Below are positions 34,036 through 44,436 of a stretch of DNA of 56,552 nucleotides, piece after piece (the stretch's first letter is position 1; each line of letters starts with the position of its first letter). This DNA is from Argonema antarcticum A004/B2 (GTDB lineage Bacteria; Cyanobacteriota; Cyanobacteriia; Cyanobacteriales; Aerosakkonemataceae): contig NZ_JAIQZN010000020.1 of assembly GCF_023333585.1 (NCBI RefSeq), positions 1-56,552 of the forward strand, read 5' to 3'. The translations under genes were made by a program, and so were the position numbers. Under the pieces are notes generated by a model, which saw only the letters and a list, made by a program, of their open reading frames with translations, ran no database searches and had not been told where the DNA came from.

Positions 34036-34108
34036 CGATTTTAGATTATTAGATTCAATTCTTCAATCCAAAATCCTCTCATCCAAAATCCTCTCATCCA
34101 AAATTCTT
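34036..34108. repeat. Filler repeats in front of rplB
   Basis: CAATCCAAAATCCTCTCATCC is repeated up to the rplB start codon. No Shine-Dalgarno remains between the array and the ATG, and the frame through the array makes a false 55-codon N-terminal extension (from 33944). Confidence 0.85.
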
Positions 34109-34972
34109 ATGGGTACCCGTTCTTATCGGCCATACACTCCTAGTACGCGCCAGTGTACCATTTCCGACTTTGCTGAAATCACTCAGGGTGAGCCAGAGCG
34201 ATCGCTGACTATATCAATACATCGCAAAAAAGGACGCAACAATCGCGGTGTGATTACCAGCCGCCGTCGGGGTGGCGGACACAAGCGTCTTTACCGAATC
34301 ATTGACTTTCGTCGCGACAAGCACAACATCCCAGCTAAAGTAGTTGCCATTGAATACGACCCGAACCGCAATGCTCGGATCGCTTTGGTTAACTATCGGG
34401 ATGGCGAAAAGCGATATATTCTGCATCCCAATGGCTTAGCAGTCGGGACTGCGATCGTCTCCGGCCCAGATTCGCCGATCGAAATTGGCAACGCCTTACC
34501 TTTAGCCAATATTCCCTTGGGTACTGGCGTCCACAATGTAGAACTCTATCCCGGTCGGGGGGCACAAATTGTTCGCGCAGCCGGTGCCACCGCTCAAGTG
34601 GTAGCCAAAGAAGGCAACTACGTCAGCCTCAAACTGCCATCTGGAGAAGTCCGCATGATACTGAGGGAGTGCTACGCCACCATCGGACAAGTGGGCAACT
34701 TGGATGCCAGAAATTTGAGTACTGGCAAAGCAGGGAGAAATCGCTGGAAAGGTCGTCGGCCTAAAGTTAGAGGCAGCGTCATGAACCCTGTGGATCACCC
34801 GCATGGTGGTGGCGAAGGCAGAGCGCCTATTGGTAGAAGCGGGCCAGTAACCCCTTGGGGCAAACCAACTTTGGGTGCTAAAACGCGCAAGCCGAATAAA
34901 CCGAGTAATTCCTTAATCGTGCGTCGTCGCCGCAAATCCTCTAAGCGTGGCCGTGGCGGTCGGGAATCATAG
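34109..34972 (+). CDS. rplB: 50S ribosomal protein L2
   Basis: 287 residues from ATG 34109 ([15 protein letters not shown]), the usual L2 start; the longer frame from 33944 overlaps rplW and translates filler. L2 is needed for subunit joining and peptidyl transfer. Motifs: [29 protein letters not shown]-type [14 protein letters not shown], and [18 protein letters not shown] with the essential His region. The C-terminus is basic ([16 protein letters not shown]). Confidence 0.98.
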   Translation: MGTRSYRPYTPSTRQCTISDFAEITQGEPERSLTISIHRKKGRNNRGVITSRRRGGGHKRLYRIIDFRRDKHNIPAKVVAIEYDPNRNARIALVNYRDGEKRYILHPNGLAVGTAIVSGPDSPIEIGNALPLANIPLGTGVHNVELYPGRGAQIVRAAGATAQVVAKEGNYVSLKLPSGEVRMILRECYATIGQVGNLDARNLSTGKAGRNRWKGRRPKVRGSVMNPVDHPHGGGEGRAPIGRSGPVTPWGKPTLGAKTRKPNKPSNSLIVRRRRKSSKRGRGGRES

Positions 34973-35109
34973 AATTTTAGATTTCAGATTTTGGATTTTA
35001 GATTGGGGCTAGCCCAAGCGCAAATAGGGCAACCAAACAGTTAACCAATAATCCAAAATCCAAAATCGAAATAATCCAAAATCCAAAATCCAAAATCCAA
35101 AATTAAACT
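34973..35109. repeat. Filler repeats between rplB and rpsS
   Basis: AATTTTAGATTTCAGATTTTGG followed by five or more AATCCAAAATCCAAAATC units right up to the rpsS start. Confidence 0.85.
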
Positions 35110-35388
35110 ATGGGTCGCTCATTAAAGAAAGGTCCTTTTGTTGCAGATCATCTGCTCAGCAAGGTTGAAAAGTTGAATGGCAGGGGCGAAAAGCAAGTCA
35201 TCAAAACTTGGTCGCGGGCTTCAACAATTTTGCCTCTAATGGTAGGCCACACCATCGCCGTACACAATGGCCGTCAGCACGTGCCCATTTTCATCTCAGA
35301 TCAGATGGTCGGACACAAATTGGGTGAATTTGCCCCGACTCGCACCTTTAGAGGACACGCCAAGAGTGATAAAAAGGCAAAAAGATAA
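35110..35388 (+). CDS. rpsS: 30S ribosomal protein S19
   Basis: 92 residues, ATG start ([20 protein letters not shown]). Typical S19 motifs are [21 protein letters not shown] and [26 protein letters not shown]. It forms a complex with S13 at the 30S head. Preceded by filler without a visible Shine-Dalgarno. Confidence 0.97.
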   Translation: MGRSLKKGPFVADHLLSKVEKLNGRGEKQVIKTWSRASTILPLMVGHTIAVHNGRQHVPIFISDQMVGHKLGEFAPTRTFRGHAKSDKKAKR

Positions 35389-35401
35389 TTTGGTCAGCGA
35401 T

Positions 35402-35532
35402 CGGTGGTCGGTGGTCGGCGGTCGGTAGTCGGTGGTTAGTGAAAAAGAACTGACAACTGACAACTGGCAACTGGCAACTGACAACTGACAACTGACAACT
35501 GACAACTGACAACTGACAACTGACAACTGACC
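35402..35532. repeat. GGTGGTC array and ACTGACA heptamer array between rpsS and rplV
   Basis: GGTCGGTGGTCGGCGGTCGG (35403-35440) and then about eleven copies of ACTGACA (a few ACTGGCA variants) up to 3 bp before the rplV ATG. The array is 7-mer based, so each unit shifts the frame; it contains no spacer-repeat structure and is not a CRISPR. Confidence 0.92.
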
Positions 35533-35533
35533 T

Positions 35534-35890
35534 ATGGCAATTGATACTGCTGAAGTTAAGGCGATCGCACGTTACATTCGGATGTCTCCCTACAAGGTGC
35601 GCCGCGTCCTCGATCAAATTCGGGGTCGCTCCTATCGGGAAGCGCTAATCGTTCTGGAGTTTATGCCCTATGCAGCTTGCGAACCCATTCTCAAAGTGCT
35701 GCGCTCCGCCGTCGCCAATGCAGAACATAACGTTGGTTTAGACCCAAAAAAACTGGTAGTAAGCCAAGCCTACGCCGACCAAGGCTCAACATTAAAGCGT
35801 TTCCGGCCCAGGGCTCAAGGTCGAGCCTATCAGATTCGCAAGCCAACTTGTCACATCACCGTGGCCGTTGCCGAAGTGGCAGAGGAATAG
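35534..35890 (+). CDS. rplV: 50S ribosomal protein L22
   Basis: 118 residues, ATG start directly behind the ACTGACA array. Motifs: [42 protein letters not shown] and [22 protein letters not shown] (tunnel beta-hairpin). Full length for cyanobacteria. Confidence 0.97.
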   Translation: MAIDTAEVKAIARYIRMSPYKVRRVLDQIRGRSYREALIVLEFMPYAACEPILKVLRSAVANAEHNVGLDPKKLVVSQAYADQGSTLKRFRPRAQGRAYQIRKPTCHITVAVAEVAEE

Positions 35891-35985
35891 TTAGGAATAA
35901 GGATGCCAAATTTTAGATTTCAGATTTCAAATTTTAAATAAAATCTAAAATCTAAAATCTAAAATCTAAAATCTAAAATTGTTTT
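35891..35985. repeat. Filler repeats between rplV and rpsC
   Basis: AATTTTAGATTTCAGATTTC and four to five AAAATCTAAAATCTAAAATC units. A Shine-Dalgarno (TTGAGGAAGC) is kept just after them, before rpsC. Confidence 0.85.
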
Positions 35986-35997
35986 GAGGAAGCATTT

Positions 35998-36729
35998 GTG
36001 GGACAGAAGATTAATCCAGTTGGTTTTCGGCTAGGCGTTATCCAAGAACACCGCTCTCGTTGGTATGCGGATTCCGATCGCTACCCGAGCCTACTGCAAG
36101 AAGACTACAAAATTCGTAACTACGTCGAGAAAAACCTCTCCAACGCCGGAATTTCCGACGTCCGAATTGAGCGCAAAGCCGATCAAATCGATTTAGAAAT
36201 TCGCACCGCTAGACCGGGTGTTGTTGTCGGACGGGGCGGCACCGGCATTGAAACTTTGCGAATTGGGCTTCAGGGCGAGCTAGGAGGCGGCAATCGCCAA
36301 ATCCGCATCAACGTCGTCGAAGTGGCGCGAGTAGACGCCGATGCAGGATTGATTGGCGAATACATCGCTCAACAACTCGAACGTCGCGTTTCCTTCCGCC
36401 GGGTTGTCCGCCAAGCAATTCAACGTGCCCAGCGTGCTGGCGTCGAAGGTATTAAAGTCCAAGTAAGCGGTCGGCTCAACGGTGCAGAAATTGCTCGGAC
36501 TGAGTGGACGCGGGAAGGTAGAGTGCCACTGCATACCTTACGGGCAGATATTGATTATGCCTACCGGACTGCCAAAACTATCTACGGCATTCTGGGCGTA
36601 AAAGTCTGGATTTTCAAAGGGGAAATCATTCCCGGACAGGAGGAAGCACCTACTGCTAACGCCCCCGGTACTCCCCGCCGTCGCCAACCCAAACGCCGTC
36701 AGTTTGAAGACCGTTCCAATGAAGGTTAA
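35998..36729 (+). CDS. rpsC: 30S ribosomal protein S3
   Basis: 243 residues, GTG start behind GAGGAAG. N-terminal [25 protein letters not shown] domain ([17 protein letters not shown]) and S3 C-terminal domain ([39 protein letters not shown]). The C-terminal tail is Pro/Arg-rich. S3 forms the mRNA entry site. Confidence 0.98.
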   Translation: MGQKINPVGFRLGVIQEHRSRWYADSDRYPSLLQEDYKIRNYVEKNLSNAGISDVRIERKADQIDLEIRTARPGVVVGRGGTGIETLRIGLQGELGGGNRQIRINVVEVARVDADAGLIGEYIAQQLERRVSFRRVVRQAIQRAQRAGVEGIKVQVSGRLNGAEIARTEWTREGRVPLHTLRADIDYAYRTAKTIYGILGVKVWIFKGEIIPGQEEAPTANAPGTPRRRQPKRRQFEDRSNEG

Positions 36730-36832
36730 CTAGAGTTTTGAGTTTTAAGTTTTGAGTTTTGAATTAAAGAAACTCTTAACTCAAAAATCCAAAATCCTCT
36801 CATCCAAAATCCAAAATGACTTTTGACAAGCC
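36730..36832. repeat. Filler repeats between rpsC and rplP
   Basis: TTTTGAGTTTTAAGTTTTGAG, its inverse AACTCTTAACTC, then CAAAATCCTCTCATCCAAAATC and ATGACTTTTGACAAGCC before the rplP ATG. Confidence 0.8.
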
Positions 36833-37252
36833 ATGTTAAGTCCTAGAAGAACTAAATTCCGCAAACAACAGCGCGGGCGCATGGAAGGCTTAGCCATCAG
36901 GGGTAGCGAACTCAACTTTGGTGAATTTGGCCTTCAGGCGCTAGAACCAGCCTGGATCACATCTCGTCAAATAGAAGCCAGCCGTCGTGCGATGACCCGC
37001 TATATCCGCCGGGGTGGCAAAATCTGGATTCGCATTTTCCCCGACAAACCCGTCACGATGCGTCCTGCGGAAACCCGGATGGGTTCCGGTAAAGGCTCGC
37101 CAGAGTTTTGGGTTGCAGTGGTAAAACCAGGAAGAGTGATGTTTGAAATCACAGGCGTTACCGAAGCAATAGCCCGTGAAGCTATGCGTTTGGCTTCCCA
37201 TAAGTTGCCAATCAAAACAAGGTTCGTCATGCGTTCTGAGGAGAATGTATAA
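36833..37252 (+). CDS. rplP: 50S ribosomal protein L16
   Basis: 139 residues, ATG start ([19 protein letters not shown]). Motifs: [54 protein letters not shown] and [22 protein letters not shown]16 positions the A-site tRNA. rpmC begins 3 bp after the stop. Confidence 0.98.
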   Translation: MLSPRRTKFRKQQRGRMEGLAIRGSELNFGEFGLQALEPAWITSRQIEASRRAMTRYIRRGGKIWIRIFPDKPVTMRPAETRMGSGKGSPEFWVAVVKPGRVMFEITGVTEAIAREAMRLASHKLPIKTRFVMRSEENV

Positions 37253-37255
37253 ACT

Positions 37256-37492
37256 ATGCCTCTTCCCAAGATTGAAGAAGCCAGAAAATTGAGCGATGAA
37301 GAACTGTCAGACCAAGTTATTGCTCTTAAGCGACAACTGTTTCAGTTGCGCCTGCAAAAAGTGACTCGTCAGTTGGAAAAGACGCATCAGTTCAAGCACG
37401 CAAAGCACCGGCTAGCCCAATTGCTAACGGTGGAAGGCGAGCGACAAATCGCTCTTAAAAAATCCACGACTACCGAGTCAGTTGCAGAATAG
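37256..37492 (+). CDS. rpmC: 50S ribosomal protein L29
   Basis: 78 residues, ATG start 3 bp after rplP. Two-helix hairpin typical of L29: [31 protein letters not shown] and [16 protein letters not shown]. The C-terminal tail ([13 protein letters not shown]) is specific to this group. Confidence 0.95.
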   Translation: MPLPKIEEARKLSDEELSDQVIALKRQLFQLRLQKVTRQLEKTHQFKHAKHRLAQLLTVEGERQIALKKSTTTESVAE

Positions 37493-37504
37493 GAGGAAGT
37501 GGCA

Positions 37505-37753
37505 ATGGCAGTCAAAGAAAGAGTTGGCTTAGTTGTCAGCGACAAAATGGATAAAACAGTGGTGGTAGCGATCGAAAACCGCTCTCCCCACCCCAAGTAC
37601 GGGAAAATCGTGGTGCGTACAAAAAGGTATAAGGCTCACGATGAAGAAAACAAGTGTCGTGAAGGCGATCGCGTCCGCATTAGCGAAACACGACCCTTAA
37701 GCCGCACCAAACACTGGGTAGTCGCGGAAATCATCAGATCGAGTAAGGGCTAA
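37505..37753 (+). CDS. rpsQ: 30S ribosomal protein S17
   Basis: 82 residues from ATG 37505 ([18 protein letters not shown]). An in-frame GTG at 37499 exists, but AGGAGG at about 37491-37496 is properly spaced for the ATG. OB-fold protein; motifs [28 protein letters not shown] and [23 protein letters not shown]. Confidence 0.96.
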   Translation: MAVKERVGLVVSDKMDKTVVVAIENRSPHPKYGKIVVRTKRYKAHDEENKCREGDRVRISETRPLSRTKHWVVAEIIRSSKG

Positions 37754-37867
37754 TCGGAAATTTCAGATTTAAGATTGCAGATTTCAGATTTATTAAATTT
37801 TAAATTTAAAATCTAAAATCTTCCCTTTTTCCAATTTCCCAACTACCAACTACCAACTAACAAAGCC
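37754..37867. repeat. Filler repeats between rpsQ and rplN
   Basis: AATTTCAGATTTAAGATTGC, TTTAAATTTAAAATCTAAAATC and CCAACTACCAACTACCAACTAAC (a CAACTAC heptamer) run up to the rplN start. Confidence 0.8.
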
Positions 37868-38236
37868 GTGATTCAACCCCAGACTTATCTCAATGTTGCT
37901 GACAATAGCGGGGCCCGGAAATTAATGTGTATCCGGGTTTTAGGTGCCGGTAACCGCCGCTATGGCAGCGTAGGCGACGTCATTATCGCCGTCGTCAAAG
38001 ATGCCATCCCTAATATGGCCGTCAAAAAATCTGATGTGGTGCGGGCTGTAATTGTCCGAACTCGTAAAGGTATGCGTCGCGATAGCGGTATGAGCATTCG
38101 TTTTGACGATAATGCCGCCGTGATCGTCAACGCAGATGGTAACCCCAGAGGAACCCGCGTTTTTGGCCCTGTAGCGCGGGAACTGCGGGACAAAAACTAT
38201 ACCAAAATAGTGTCCCTAGCTCCAGAGGTACTCTAA
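37868..38236 (+). CDS. rplN: 50S ribosomal protein L14
   Basis: 122 residues, GTG start. Motifs: [60 protein letters not shown] and [31 protein letters not shown]. Shares one base with rplX (TAATGG). Confidence 0.98.
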   Translation: MIQPQTYLNVADNSGARKLMCIRVLGAGNRRYGSVGDVIIAVVKDAIPNMAVKKSDVVRAVIVRTRKGMRRDSGMSIRFDDNAAVIVNADGNPRGTRVFGPVARELRDKNYTKIVSLAPEVL

Positions 38237-38622
38237 TGGCTAATAATCGTAGAACAGGTCAAGCATCGCCCAAAAAAAGCCCGGAAAATCGCTCTGGGAA
38301 TACCAAGATGCACGTCAAAAAAGGTGACACCGTTCAGATTATTTCTGGCAAAGATAAAGGCAAAGTTGGTGAAATCCTCAAAGCTTTTCCTAAGCTCAGT
38401 AGAGTAATCGTCAAAGGGGTCAACATCAAAACCAAGCACGTTAAACCCCAGCAGGAAGGAGAATCTGGCCGTATTACCACCTTGGAAGGGCCGATTCACA
38501 TTTCCAACGTGATGCTTTATTCCATAAAGCAAAATGTTGCCAGTCGCGTCTGCTACACCTTTACCGAAGACGGTCGTAAAGTGCGGAGGCTGAAAAAGAC
38601 TGATGAAATAATTGACAAATAA
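38236..38622 (+). CDS. rplX: 50S ribosomal protein L24
   Basis: 128 residues, ATG overlapping the rplN stop by one base. KOW motif: [24 protein letters not shown], then [19 protein letters not shown] and [18 protein letters not shown]. The N-terminus before the KOW part (about 24 residues, [12 protein letters not shown]) is longer than in E. coli; cyanobacterial L24 often has such an extension. L24 starts 50S assembly. Confidence 0.97.
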   Translation: MANNRRTGQASPKKSPENRSGNTKMHVKKGDTVQIISGKDKGKVGEILKAFPKLSRVIVKGVNIKTKHVKPQQEGESGRITTLEGPIHISNVMLYSIKQNVASRVCYTFTEDGRKVRRLKKTDEIIDK

Positions 38623-38715
38623 TTTCATATTTCGGATTTGAGATTTGAAATTTGCAATTAAATCTTCAATTCTTCAATCTGCAATCAATTGGTTCCCTGA
38701 CCAAGACCAGGGAAA
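38623..38715. repeat. Filler repeats between rplX and rplE
   Basis: ATTTCGGATTTGAGATTTG, AATTAAATCTTCAATTCTTC and CAATCTGCAATCAATTGG, then a purine-rich region with AAAGGAAAACC before rplE. Confidence 0.75.
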
Positions 38716-38730
38716 GTAAAAGGAAAACCA

Positions 38731-39276
38731 ATGGCTCAACGACTGAAAACCCAGTATCAAGAAAGTATTGTTCCCAAACTAAAGGAACAGTTCAATTACG
38801 AAAATATTCATCAGGTGCCTAAACTGGTGAAAATTACCCTCAACCGGGGCTTAGGCGATGCAGCTTCAAACGCTAAAGCGCTGGAATCTTCCTTGAATGA
38901 GATTGGCACGATCGCGGGTCAAAAACCCGTGGTTACCAGAGCTAAAAAAGCGATCGCCAGTTTCAAAATTCGCCAAGGTATGCCCGTCGGCATGATGGTT
39001 ACCCTGCGGGGAGACCGGATGTACGCCTTTCTAGACAGATTTGTCAACCTAGCACTGCCCCGCATTCGGGACTTTCGGGGTATTAGTCCTAAAAGCTTTG
39101 ACGGTCGCGGTAATTATAGTCTGGGTGTAAGAGAGCAGCTGATTTTTCCAGAGATCGAATACGACAGAATCGATCAAATTCGTGGGATGGACATTTCCAT
39201 CATCACGACTGCTAACACAGACGAAGAGGGCCGCGCCTTACTCAAAGCTTTTGGGATGCCTTTCCGCGATCAATAA
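38731..39276 (+). CDS. rplE: 50S ribosomal protein L5
   Basis: 181 residues, ATG start behind AAAGGA. Motifs: [52 protein letters not shown] and [30 protein letters not shown]5 binds 5S rRNA with L18. Confidence 0.98.
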   Translation: MAQRLKTQYQESIVPKLKEQFNYENIHQVPKLVKITLNRGLGDAASNAKALESSLNEIGTIAGQKPVVTRAKKAIASFKIRQGMPVGMMVTLRGDRMYAFLDRFVNLALPRIRDFRGISPKSFDGRGNYSLGVREQLIFPEIEYDRIDQIRGMDISIITTANTDEEGRALLKAFGMPFRDQ

Positions 39277-39286
39277 GGAGGAAAAG

Positions 39287-39688
39287 ATGGCGTCGAACGA
39301 CACAATTTCAGATATGTTGACGCGCATCCGCAATGCAAATTTAGCGCGGCATCAAAAAACAGCAATTCCATCCACAAGAATGACTCGCAGCATTGCAAAA
39401 GTCCTCAAGGAAGAAGGCTTTATCGGTGAGTTTGAAGAAGATGGAGAAGGAATCGAGAGAAAACTGATGGTTTCCTTGAAATACAAAGGAAAAAATCGCC
39501 AGCCCATCATCACTGCGTTGAAACGAGTAAGCAAGCCGGGATTGCGCGTTTACTCCAATCGCAAAGAATTACCGCGAGTTCTCGGCGGTATTGGCATCGC
39601 CATAATTTCGACTTCCAGCGGCATTATGACCGATCGGGAAGCGCGACGCCAAGGACTGGGTGGGGAAGTACTTTGCTACGTTTGGTAG
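39287..39688 (+). CDS. rpsH: 30S ribosomal protein S8
   Basis: 133 residues from ATG 39287 ([20 protein letters not shown]) with a strong AAGGAGG eight bases upstream. The longer frame from 39182 overlaps rplE and is not used. C-terminal [33 protein letters not shown] is the conserved S8 end. S8 represses the spc operon in E. coli. Confidence 0.98.
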   Translation: MASNDTISDMLTRIRNANLARHQKTAIPSTRMTRSIAKVLKEEGFIGEFEEDGEGIERKLMVSLKYKGKNRQPIITALKRVSKPGLRVYSNRKELPRVLGGIGIAIISTSSGIMTDREARRQGLGGEVLCYVW

Positions 39689-39697
39689 TTAGCACGG

Positions 39698-39795
39698 GAA
39701 ATTTCAGATTTTAGATTTCAAAACTTTCCTTTTGAATTGACAAATTGAAATCTGAAATTTCAAATCTGAAATCTGAAATTTCAAATCTGAAATAA
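39698..39795. repeat. ATTTCAGATTT / AAATCTGAAAT filler between rpsH and rplF
   Basis: GATTTTAGATTTC on the left and AAATTTCAAATCTGAAATC repeated on the right form an imperfect inverted repeat just before the AAAGGAG Shine-Dalgarno of rplF. Confidence 0.85.
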
Positions 39796-39804
39796 AGGAG
39801 AGTT

Positions 39805-40344
39805 ATGTCTCGCATCGGTAAGCGCCCGATTAGTATTCCTAATAAAGTATCGGTGACAATTGACAATCGGGCTGTCGCCGTTAAAGGGCCTAAAGGAGAA
39901 CTTTCTAGAGTTCTGCCAGATGGGATAATCGTAGAACAGGAAGGCGAAATCTTGAAGGTTTTGCGGCGGGATGAATCCCGCACTATCCGCCAACTTCACG
40001 GTTTATCTCGAACCCTAGTAGCCAACATGGTTGACGGAGTTTCTCAAGGTTTTCAGAAACGATTGGAAATTCAAGGTGTTGGTTACAGGGCAAAAATGGA
40101 CGGTCGCAATCTAATTTTGATCGTGGGTTACAGCCATGAAGTCAAAATTGAGCCGCCACCAGGCATTCAGATGGCTGTTGAGGGTAACGTCAATGTCACG
40201 GTGAGTGGCATTGATAAAGAAGTTGTGGGGAACACAGCGGCTAAAATTCGCGCTGTCCGTCCACCAGAAGTTTATAAGGGTAAAGGCATTCGTTATGCCG
40301 GTGAAGTAGTCAGACGTAAAGCTGGTAAGGCAGGGAAGAAATGA
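39805..40344 (+). CDS. rplF: 50S ribosomal protein L6
   Basis: 179 residues, ATG start behind AAAGGAGAG. Duplicated L6 fold; motifs [34 protein letters not shown] and the C-terminal [21 protein letters not shown]. The stop overlaps the rplR start (ATGA). Confidence 0.98.
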   Translation: MSRIGKRPISIPNKVSVTIDNRAVAVKGPKGELSRVLPDGIIVEQEGEILKVLRRDESRTIRQLHGLSRTLVANMVDGVSQGFQKRLEIQGVGYRAKMDGRNLILIVGYSHEVKIEPPPGIQMAVEGNVNVTVSGIDKEVVGNTAAKIRAVRPPEVYKGKGIRYAGEVVRRKAGKAGKK

Positions 40345-40703
40345 AGCTGAGTCGCGCAGAATCGAAGCAGCGTCGGCATCAACGCATCCGGCGCACAGTT
40401 TTTGGTACATCAGAACGTCCTCGGTTGGCTGTGTTTCGATCGCATGAGCATATTTATGCCCAAGTGATCGATGACACCAAGCACCATACCCTTGTGGCTG
40501 CCTCGACCGTGGAACCAACCGTGAAAGTAGATTTAAAATCAGGCTGCACTTGCGATGCTTCAACGCAGGTAGGTAAATTGATTGCCCAGCGTGCGATCGA
40601 ATCAGGCATTCAACAAGTCGTCTTTGACCGAGGTGGCAATCTTTACCACGGTCGGATCAAAGCCCTCGCCGAAGCAGCACGCGAAGCCGGTTTAAACTTC
40701 TAA
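40341..40703 (+). CDS. rplR: 50S ribosomal protein L18
   Basis: 120 residues, ATGA overlap with rplF. Motifs: [41 protein letters not shown] and [26 protein letters not shown]. Binds 5S rRNA. Confidence 0.98.
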   Translation: MKLSRAESKQRRHQRIRRTVFGTSERPRLAVFRSHEHIYAQVIDDTKHHTLVAASTVEPTVKVDLKSGCTCDASTQVGKLIAQRAIESGIQQVVFDRGGNLYHGRIKALAEAAREAGLNF

Positions 40704-40872
40704 TTGTGATTAGAAAAGGGAAGATTTTAGATTTTGAATTTGTTTTAAATAGAAAATTCTCAATCTAAAATCAAGAAATTTCAGATTTTAAATCTAAAAT
40801 TTTAAATCTGAAATCTGAAATTAACCCTAACTGATGACAGAAGACAAAGAACAAAAGACAAAGGACAAAAAT
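40704..40872. repeat. Filler repeats between rplR and rpsE
   Basis: AGATTTTAGATTTTGAATTTG, TTTCAGATTTTAAATCTAAAATTTTAAATC and CAGAAGACAAAGAACAAAAGAC blocks. The last creates a false 13-codon extension in front of rpsE. Confidence 0.85.
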
Positions 40873-41409
40873 ATGGCGGAACAACAACAGCAACGTCGTA
40901 AAAAAAGCAGCCGCACAAAAGAAAAAGAAACCACCTGGCAAGAACGAGTAATTCAAATCCGCCGCGTTAGCAAAGTAGTTAAAGGTGGTAAAAAGCTGAG
41001 CTTCCGCGCGATCGTCGTCGTCGGTAACGAACGCGGATCTGTAGGCGTCGGCGTTGGCAAAGCCAGCGATGTAATTGGTGCAGTCAAAAAGGGAGTAGCT
41101 GACGGTAAAAAACACCTAGTTGAAATTCCCCTCACCAAGTCAAACTCCATTCCCCACCCAGCTAAAGGCGACGGTGGTGGCGCAAAGATCATGATGCGAC
41201 CGGCAGCGCCAGGAACCGGAGTAATTGCGGGTGGTGCTGTACGCACTGTATTGGAATTAGCCGGTGTCCGTAATGTCTTAGCCAAACAGCTCGGTTCCAA
41301 CAACCCGCTCAACAACGCTAGAGCAACCATCAACGCCTTGGAAACTCTGCGGACATTCACGGAGGTTGCACGCGATCGCGGTATTCCCATCGAAAATCTC
41401 TTCGCATAG
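40873..41409 (+). CDS. rpsE: 30S ribosomal protein S5
   Basis: 178 residues from ATG 40873 ([20 protein letters not shown]); the frame starting at 40834 reads filler (GACAAAGAACAAAAGACAAA). dsRBD-like N-domain [26 protein letters not shown], then [16 protein letters not shown] and the C-domain [35 protein letters not shown]5 shapes the mRNA channel and decoding fidelity. Confidence 0.97.
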   Translation: MAEQQQQRRKKSSRTKEKETTWQERVIQIRRVSKVVKGGKKLSFRAIVVVGNERGSVGVGVGKASDVIGAVKKGVADGKKHLVEIPLTKSNSIPHPAKGDGGGAKIMMRPAAPGTGVIAGGAVRTVLELAGVRNVLAKQLGSNNPLNNARATINALETLRTFTEVARDRGIPIENLFA

Positions 41410-41560
41410 TCATTAGTCATTAACAAGGAATCAAATGACTAAATGACTAATTTCAGATTTCAGATTTCAGATTTCTAATTCTCGAAATCAATTCAAAATA
41501 AATTTGAAATCTGCAATTCTTCAATTTAAAATTTCCCAATGACTAATGACTAAGGACAAA
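41410..41560. repeat. Filler repeats between rpsE and rplO
   Basis: CATTAGTCATTAAC, ATGACTAAATGACTAATTTC, three TTTCAGA units, AATTTGAAATCTGC and ATGACTAATGACTAAGGAC before the rplO ATG. Confidence 0.85.
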
Positions 41561-41564
41561 AAAC

Positions 41565-42056
41565 ATGAGATTAAATGATGCTGCACCTAAAAAAGGCTCT
41601 AAACATCGCCGCCGCCGCGTAGGACGCGGGATTTCCGCCGGACAGGGGGCCAGTGCAGGCTTGGGAATGCGCGGTCAAAAATCCCGTTCCGGTAGTGGCA
41701 CCAGACCGGGTTTTGAGGGAGGACAACAACCACTCTACAGACGCATTCCCAAGTTAAAGCACTTCACTGTCATCAATCGTCGGGAATACACTACGATCAA
41801 TGTCAGTAAGCTGACATCGCTGCCTACAAATACTGAGGTAACCCTGGCCTCGCTAATCGCAGCTGGCATTGTCACAAGTAACAATGGGCCGCTGAAAATT
41901 TTGGGAGATGGAGAACTAAACGTGGCGCTGCAAGTAAAAGCAGCAGCATTCACAGCAGGAGCCCGCAGCAAAATAGAAGCGGCGGGAGGCAGTTGTGAAG
42001 TCATAGAAGCCGCCAGGGGGGTTAGTAAGCGAGCAGCCAATGCCACTAAAGCGTAG
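41565..42056 (+). CDS. rplO: 50S ribosomal protein L15
   Basis: 163 residues, ATG start. Motifs: [43 protein letters not shown]-type Gly/Arg-rich N-terminus and a C-terminal domain with [24 protein letters not shown]. rpsE is followed directly by rplO with no rpmD (L30), as in other cyanobacteria. 12 bp before secY. Confidence 0.97.
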   Translation: MRLNDAAPKKGSKHRRRRVGRGISAGQGASAGLGMRGQKSRSGSGTRPGFEGGQQPLYRRIPKLKHFTVINRREYTTINVSKLTSLPTNTEVTLASLIAAGIVTSNNGPLKILGDGELNVALQVKAAAFTAGARSKIEAAGGSCEVIEAARGVSKRAANATKA

Positions 42057-42068
42057 AGGTAACCCTTC

Positions 42069-43373
42069 ATGATTAGTCGAGACAAAGCCCCAACGGCTCA
42101 AGAAACTTTTGCCCAAATGGCACAAGCAGCAGGACTCCGAGGTCGGCTGCTTGTTACCATTGGTTTGCTTATTTTGGTACGCCTGGGCGTTTTCTTGCCA
42201 GTACCGGGAATTAACGTGCAGGTGTTTAAAGCGCAAGTTCAAAACAGTCCATTAATTGGCTTGTTAGATCTTTTCTCTGGCGGCGGTATAGTAGCTTTAG
42301 GGATTTTTGCCCTGGGGATCTTGCCCTTTATCAATGCCTCCATTATTCTGCAACTGCTGACATCAGCTCTTCCCAGCTTGGAAAATTTGCAGAAGAATGA
42401 GGGCGAAGCTGGCCGACGCAAGATTTCTCAGATTACTCGCTACGTGGCTTTGGGATGGGCGGTAATTCAAAGTATTGGCATTTCTATTTGGGTCGCTTCT
42501 GTTCCAGGAGCTGTTGCCAATCCGAATTTTTTATTCTACGCCAATACGGTGATAGCTCTGACGGCAGGTTCCATGTTTGTGATGTGGGTGTCGGAGCTGA
42601 TTACTGAGCGCGGCGTTGGCAACGGTGCTTCCCTTTTGATTTTCCTCAATATTGTTGCAGTTGTACCCAAATCTTTCGGAGCTACGATCGCACTTGCTCA
42701 GACTGGCGGCAGAGAAATAGTGGGTAAGGTGATTATTCTGCTAGTTGTTTTCCTGATCATGATTGTCGGTATTGTTTTTGTTCAGGAAGGAACTCGCAAA
42801 ATACCAATTATTTCAGCGCGTCGCCAAGTGGGACGAAAGCTCTATCTGGAAAAAAGCAGTTACTTACCTTTGCGGTTAAATCAGGGCGGCGTGATGCCGA
42901 TTATTTTTGCTTCTGCTGTCCTGTTTCTACCAGCTTCTCTGGGTAGTGCGATCCAAAATGAGACTTTGAATAAAATAGCCGGTACTTATCTCAATCCCGG
43001 TCACCCTGTTTATGTGGTTGTTTACTTGGTTTTAATTCTCTTTTTTAGCTATTTCTATGCTTCCCTGATTGTGAATCCCGTAGATTTAGCGCAGAATTTG
43101 AAGAAAATGGGATCTAGTATTCCGGGTATTCGCCCCGGTCGCACCACCAGCGAGTACGTGGAACGGGTGTTAAACCGACTGACTTTCTTGGGAGCCGTCT
43201 TTCTTGGCTTGGTGGCAATTGTACCAACAGCAGTCGAAAGTGCTACTGTCGGAACCTTTAGGGGACTGGGAGCAACTTCTCTTTTGATTCTAGTGGGTGT
43301 GGCGATTGATACATCCAAACAAATTCAAACTTATGTTATCTCCCAGCGATACGAAGGAATGGTGAAACAGTAG
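42069..43373 (+). CDS. secY: Protein translocase subunit SecY
   Basis: 434 residues, ATG start. Ten TM segments, as expected for the channel of the Sec translocon. Conserved parts: [23 protein letters not shown] (TM1), plug region, [22 protein letters not shown] (TM2b), [36 protein letters not shown] and the C-terminal loop [30 protein letters not shown]. Shares one base with adk. Confidence 0.98.
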   Translation: MISRDKAPTAQETFAQMAQAAGLRGRLLVTIGLLILVRLGVFLPVPGINVQVFKAQVQNSPLIGLLDLFSGGGIVALGIFALGILPFINASIILQLLTSALPSLENLQKNEGEAGRRKISQITRYVALGWAVIQSIGISIWVASVPGAVANPNFLFYANTVIALTAGSMFVMWVSELITERGVGNGASLLIFLNIVAVVPKSFGATIALAQTGGREIVGKVIILLVVFLIMIVGIVFVQEGTRKIPIISARRQVGRKLYLEKSSYLPLRLNQGGVMPIIFASAVLFLPASLGSAIQNETLNKIAGTYLNPGHPVYVVVYLVLILFFSYFYASLIVNPVDLAQNLKKMGSSIPGIRPGRTTSEYVERVLNRLTFLGAVFLGLVAIVPTAVESATVGTFRGLGATSLLILVGVAIDTSKQIQTYVISQRYEGMVKQ

Positions 43374-43927
43374 TGACGCGATTGATTTTCCTGGGAGCCC
43401 CCGGTGCAGGGAAGGGAACACAAGCCAAGACACTGGCCGATTTATGTGCAATTCCCCATATTTCTACGGGTGACATTTTAAGAAATGAGGTAACGCAAGG
43501 CACACCCCTGGGGGTTAAAGCTAAGTCTTACCAAGAGGGGGGTGAGTTAGTTCCAGATCACTTGATTCTGGATATGATGCGGGAGCGGTTGAATCAACCC
43601 GATACTAAGGATGGTTGGATTTTAGATGGTTTTCCGCGTAATGTCACTCAAGCGGGTTTCTTAGACAATCTGCTCAAGGAACTCGATCAAAAGTGCGATC
43701 GCGTAGTTAACCTAGATGTGCCGGATGAAGAATTGGTGAGCCGTCTGCTCGGTCGGGGCCGACCGGATGATACGGAAGAGGTGATTCGCCGCCGTCTAGA
43801 AGTTTATCGCGAACAAACGGCTCCTTTGATTGATTATTATCGCGATCGCCACCAACTCGTGTCTATTGAGGGCTCTAGGTCGATGGCAGAAGTTACAGCA
43901 GCGATCCAAAAAGCGATCGATCTATAA
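43373..43927 (+). CDS. adk: Adenylate kinase
   Basis: 184 residues, GTG start overlapping the secY stop by one base. ATP + AMP to 2 ADP. P-loop [12 protein letters not shown] (residues 7-18), AMP-binding [12 protein letters not shown] and [14 protein letters not shown], Arg finger [28 protein letters not shown]. The LID domain is the short form with no zinc Cys. A hairpin with TGGGTG/CACCCA arms (about 43952-43971) lies 24 bp past the stop. Confidence 0.97.
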   Translation: MTRLIFLGAPGAGKGTQAKTLADLCAIPHISTGDILRNEVTQGTPLGVKAKSYQEGGELVPDHLILDMMRERLNQPDTKDGWILDGFPRNVTQAGFLDNLLKELDQKCDRVVNLDVPDEELVSRLLGRGRPDDTEEVIRRRLEVYREQTAPLIDYYRDRHQLVSIEGSRSMAEVTAAIQKAIDL

Positions 43928-44088
43928 ATGCTGCAACATCTGGGCGTTGAGTGGGTGAGTAACTGCACCCATTCAGCCAACCCTCTAGATTAAAAAAATT
44001 TATAAACACGATCGGATTTTACATCCACACATCTTGCAATTATTTGATAAGATATGTTAAAGGGTGACTGAACTGTTGCTCAGATGCC

Positions 44089-44122
44089 TATAATAGTCTG
44101 CGGCAGATTGATTCGATCTGCC
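44089..44122 (+). promoter_or_regulatory. Possible infA promoter -10 and leader hairpin
   Basis: A perfect TATAAT at 44089-44094 without a good -35 box is followed by the hairpin GGCAGAT-7-ATCTGCC at 44102-44122, which would lie at the 5' end of an infA transcript. Confidence 0.4.
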
Positions 44123-44157
44123 CTGTTGAATAAATAGAAGCGTTGAGGAAAAATCAA

Positions 44158-44436
44158 CTGTCTAAGCAAGATTTAATCGAAATGGAAGGCACGGTAACCG
44201 AGTCCCTTCCTAATGCTATGTTCCGGGTCGATCTCGATAACGGATTTAATGTATTGGCGCACATTTCCGGCAAAATTCGCCGCAATAACATCAAGATATT
44301 ACCAGGCGATCGCGTCAAAGTAGAGCTCACCCCCTACGATTTGACCAAAGGCCGCATTACTTACCGTGGCACTTATTCCCCCAAATCAAGAAGTTCGCCA
44401 CCAAGGAAAAAGCAAATTGTCACAGGATCTAATTGA
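44158..44436 (+). CDS. infA: Translation initiation factor IF-1, CTG start likely, abnormal C-terminus
   Basis: IF-1 is a 70-72 residue OB-fold protein that blocks the ribosomal A site. Here the conserved part [20 protein letters not shown] to [13 protein letters not shown] is intact except for IRRNN where IRRNY is usual. Normally ITYR is followed by LRKK and a stop; here 23 other residues follow ([16 protein letters not shown]...TGSN), giving 92 aa. The codon at the usual start is CTG (44158) with GAGGA eight bases upstream; an in-frame TTG at 44143 would overlap that Shine-Dalgarno. The extra C-terminus runs 20 bp into a decayed second infA copy. It probably still works, as this is the only intact infA in the cluster. 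Confidence 0.88.
   Translation: MSKQDLIEMEGTVTESLPNAMFRVDLDNGFNVLAHISGKIRRNNIKILPGDRVKVELTPYDLTKGRITYRGTYSPKSRSSPPRKKQIVTGSN

Noticed and set aside
33944-34108. Longer N-terminus for ribosomal protein L2
   Set aside because: The extra codons overlap rplW and translate AATCCAAAATC filler; family-like sequence starts at ATG 34109.
35449-35532. Tandem ACTGACA array as a CRISPR candidate
   Set aside because: The unit is 7 bp without spacers; it is a simple heptamer repeat of the kind found between many cyanobacterial genes. The same holds for 48449-48537. No cas gene is in the window.
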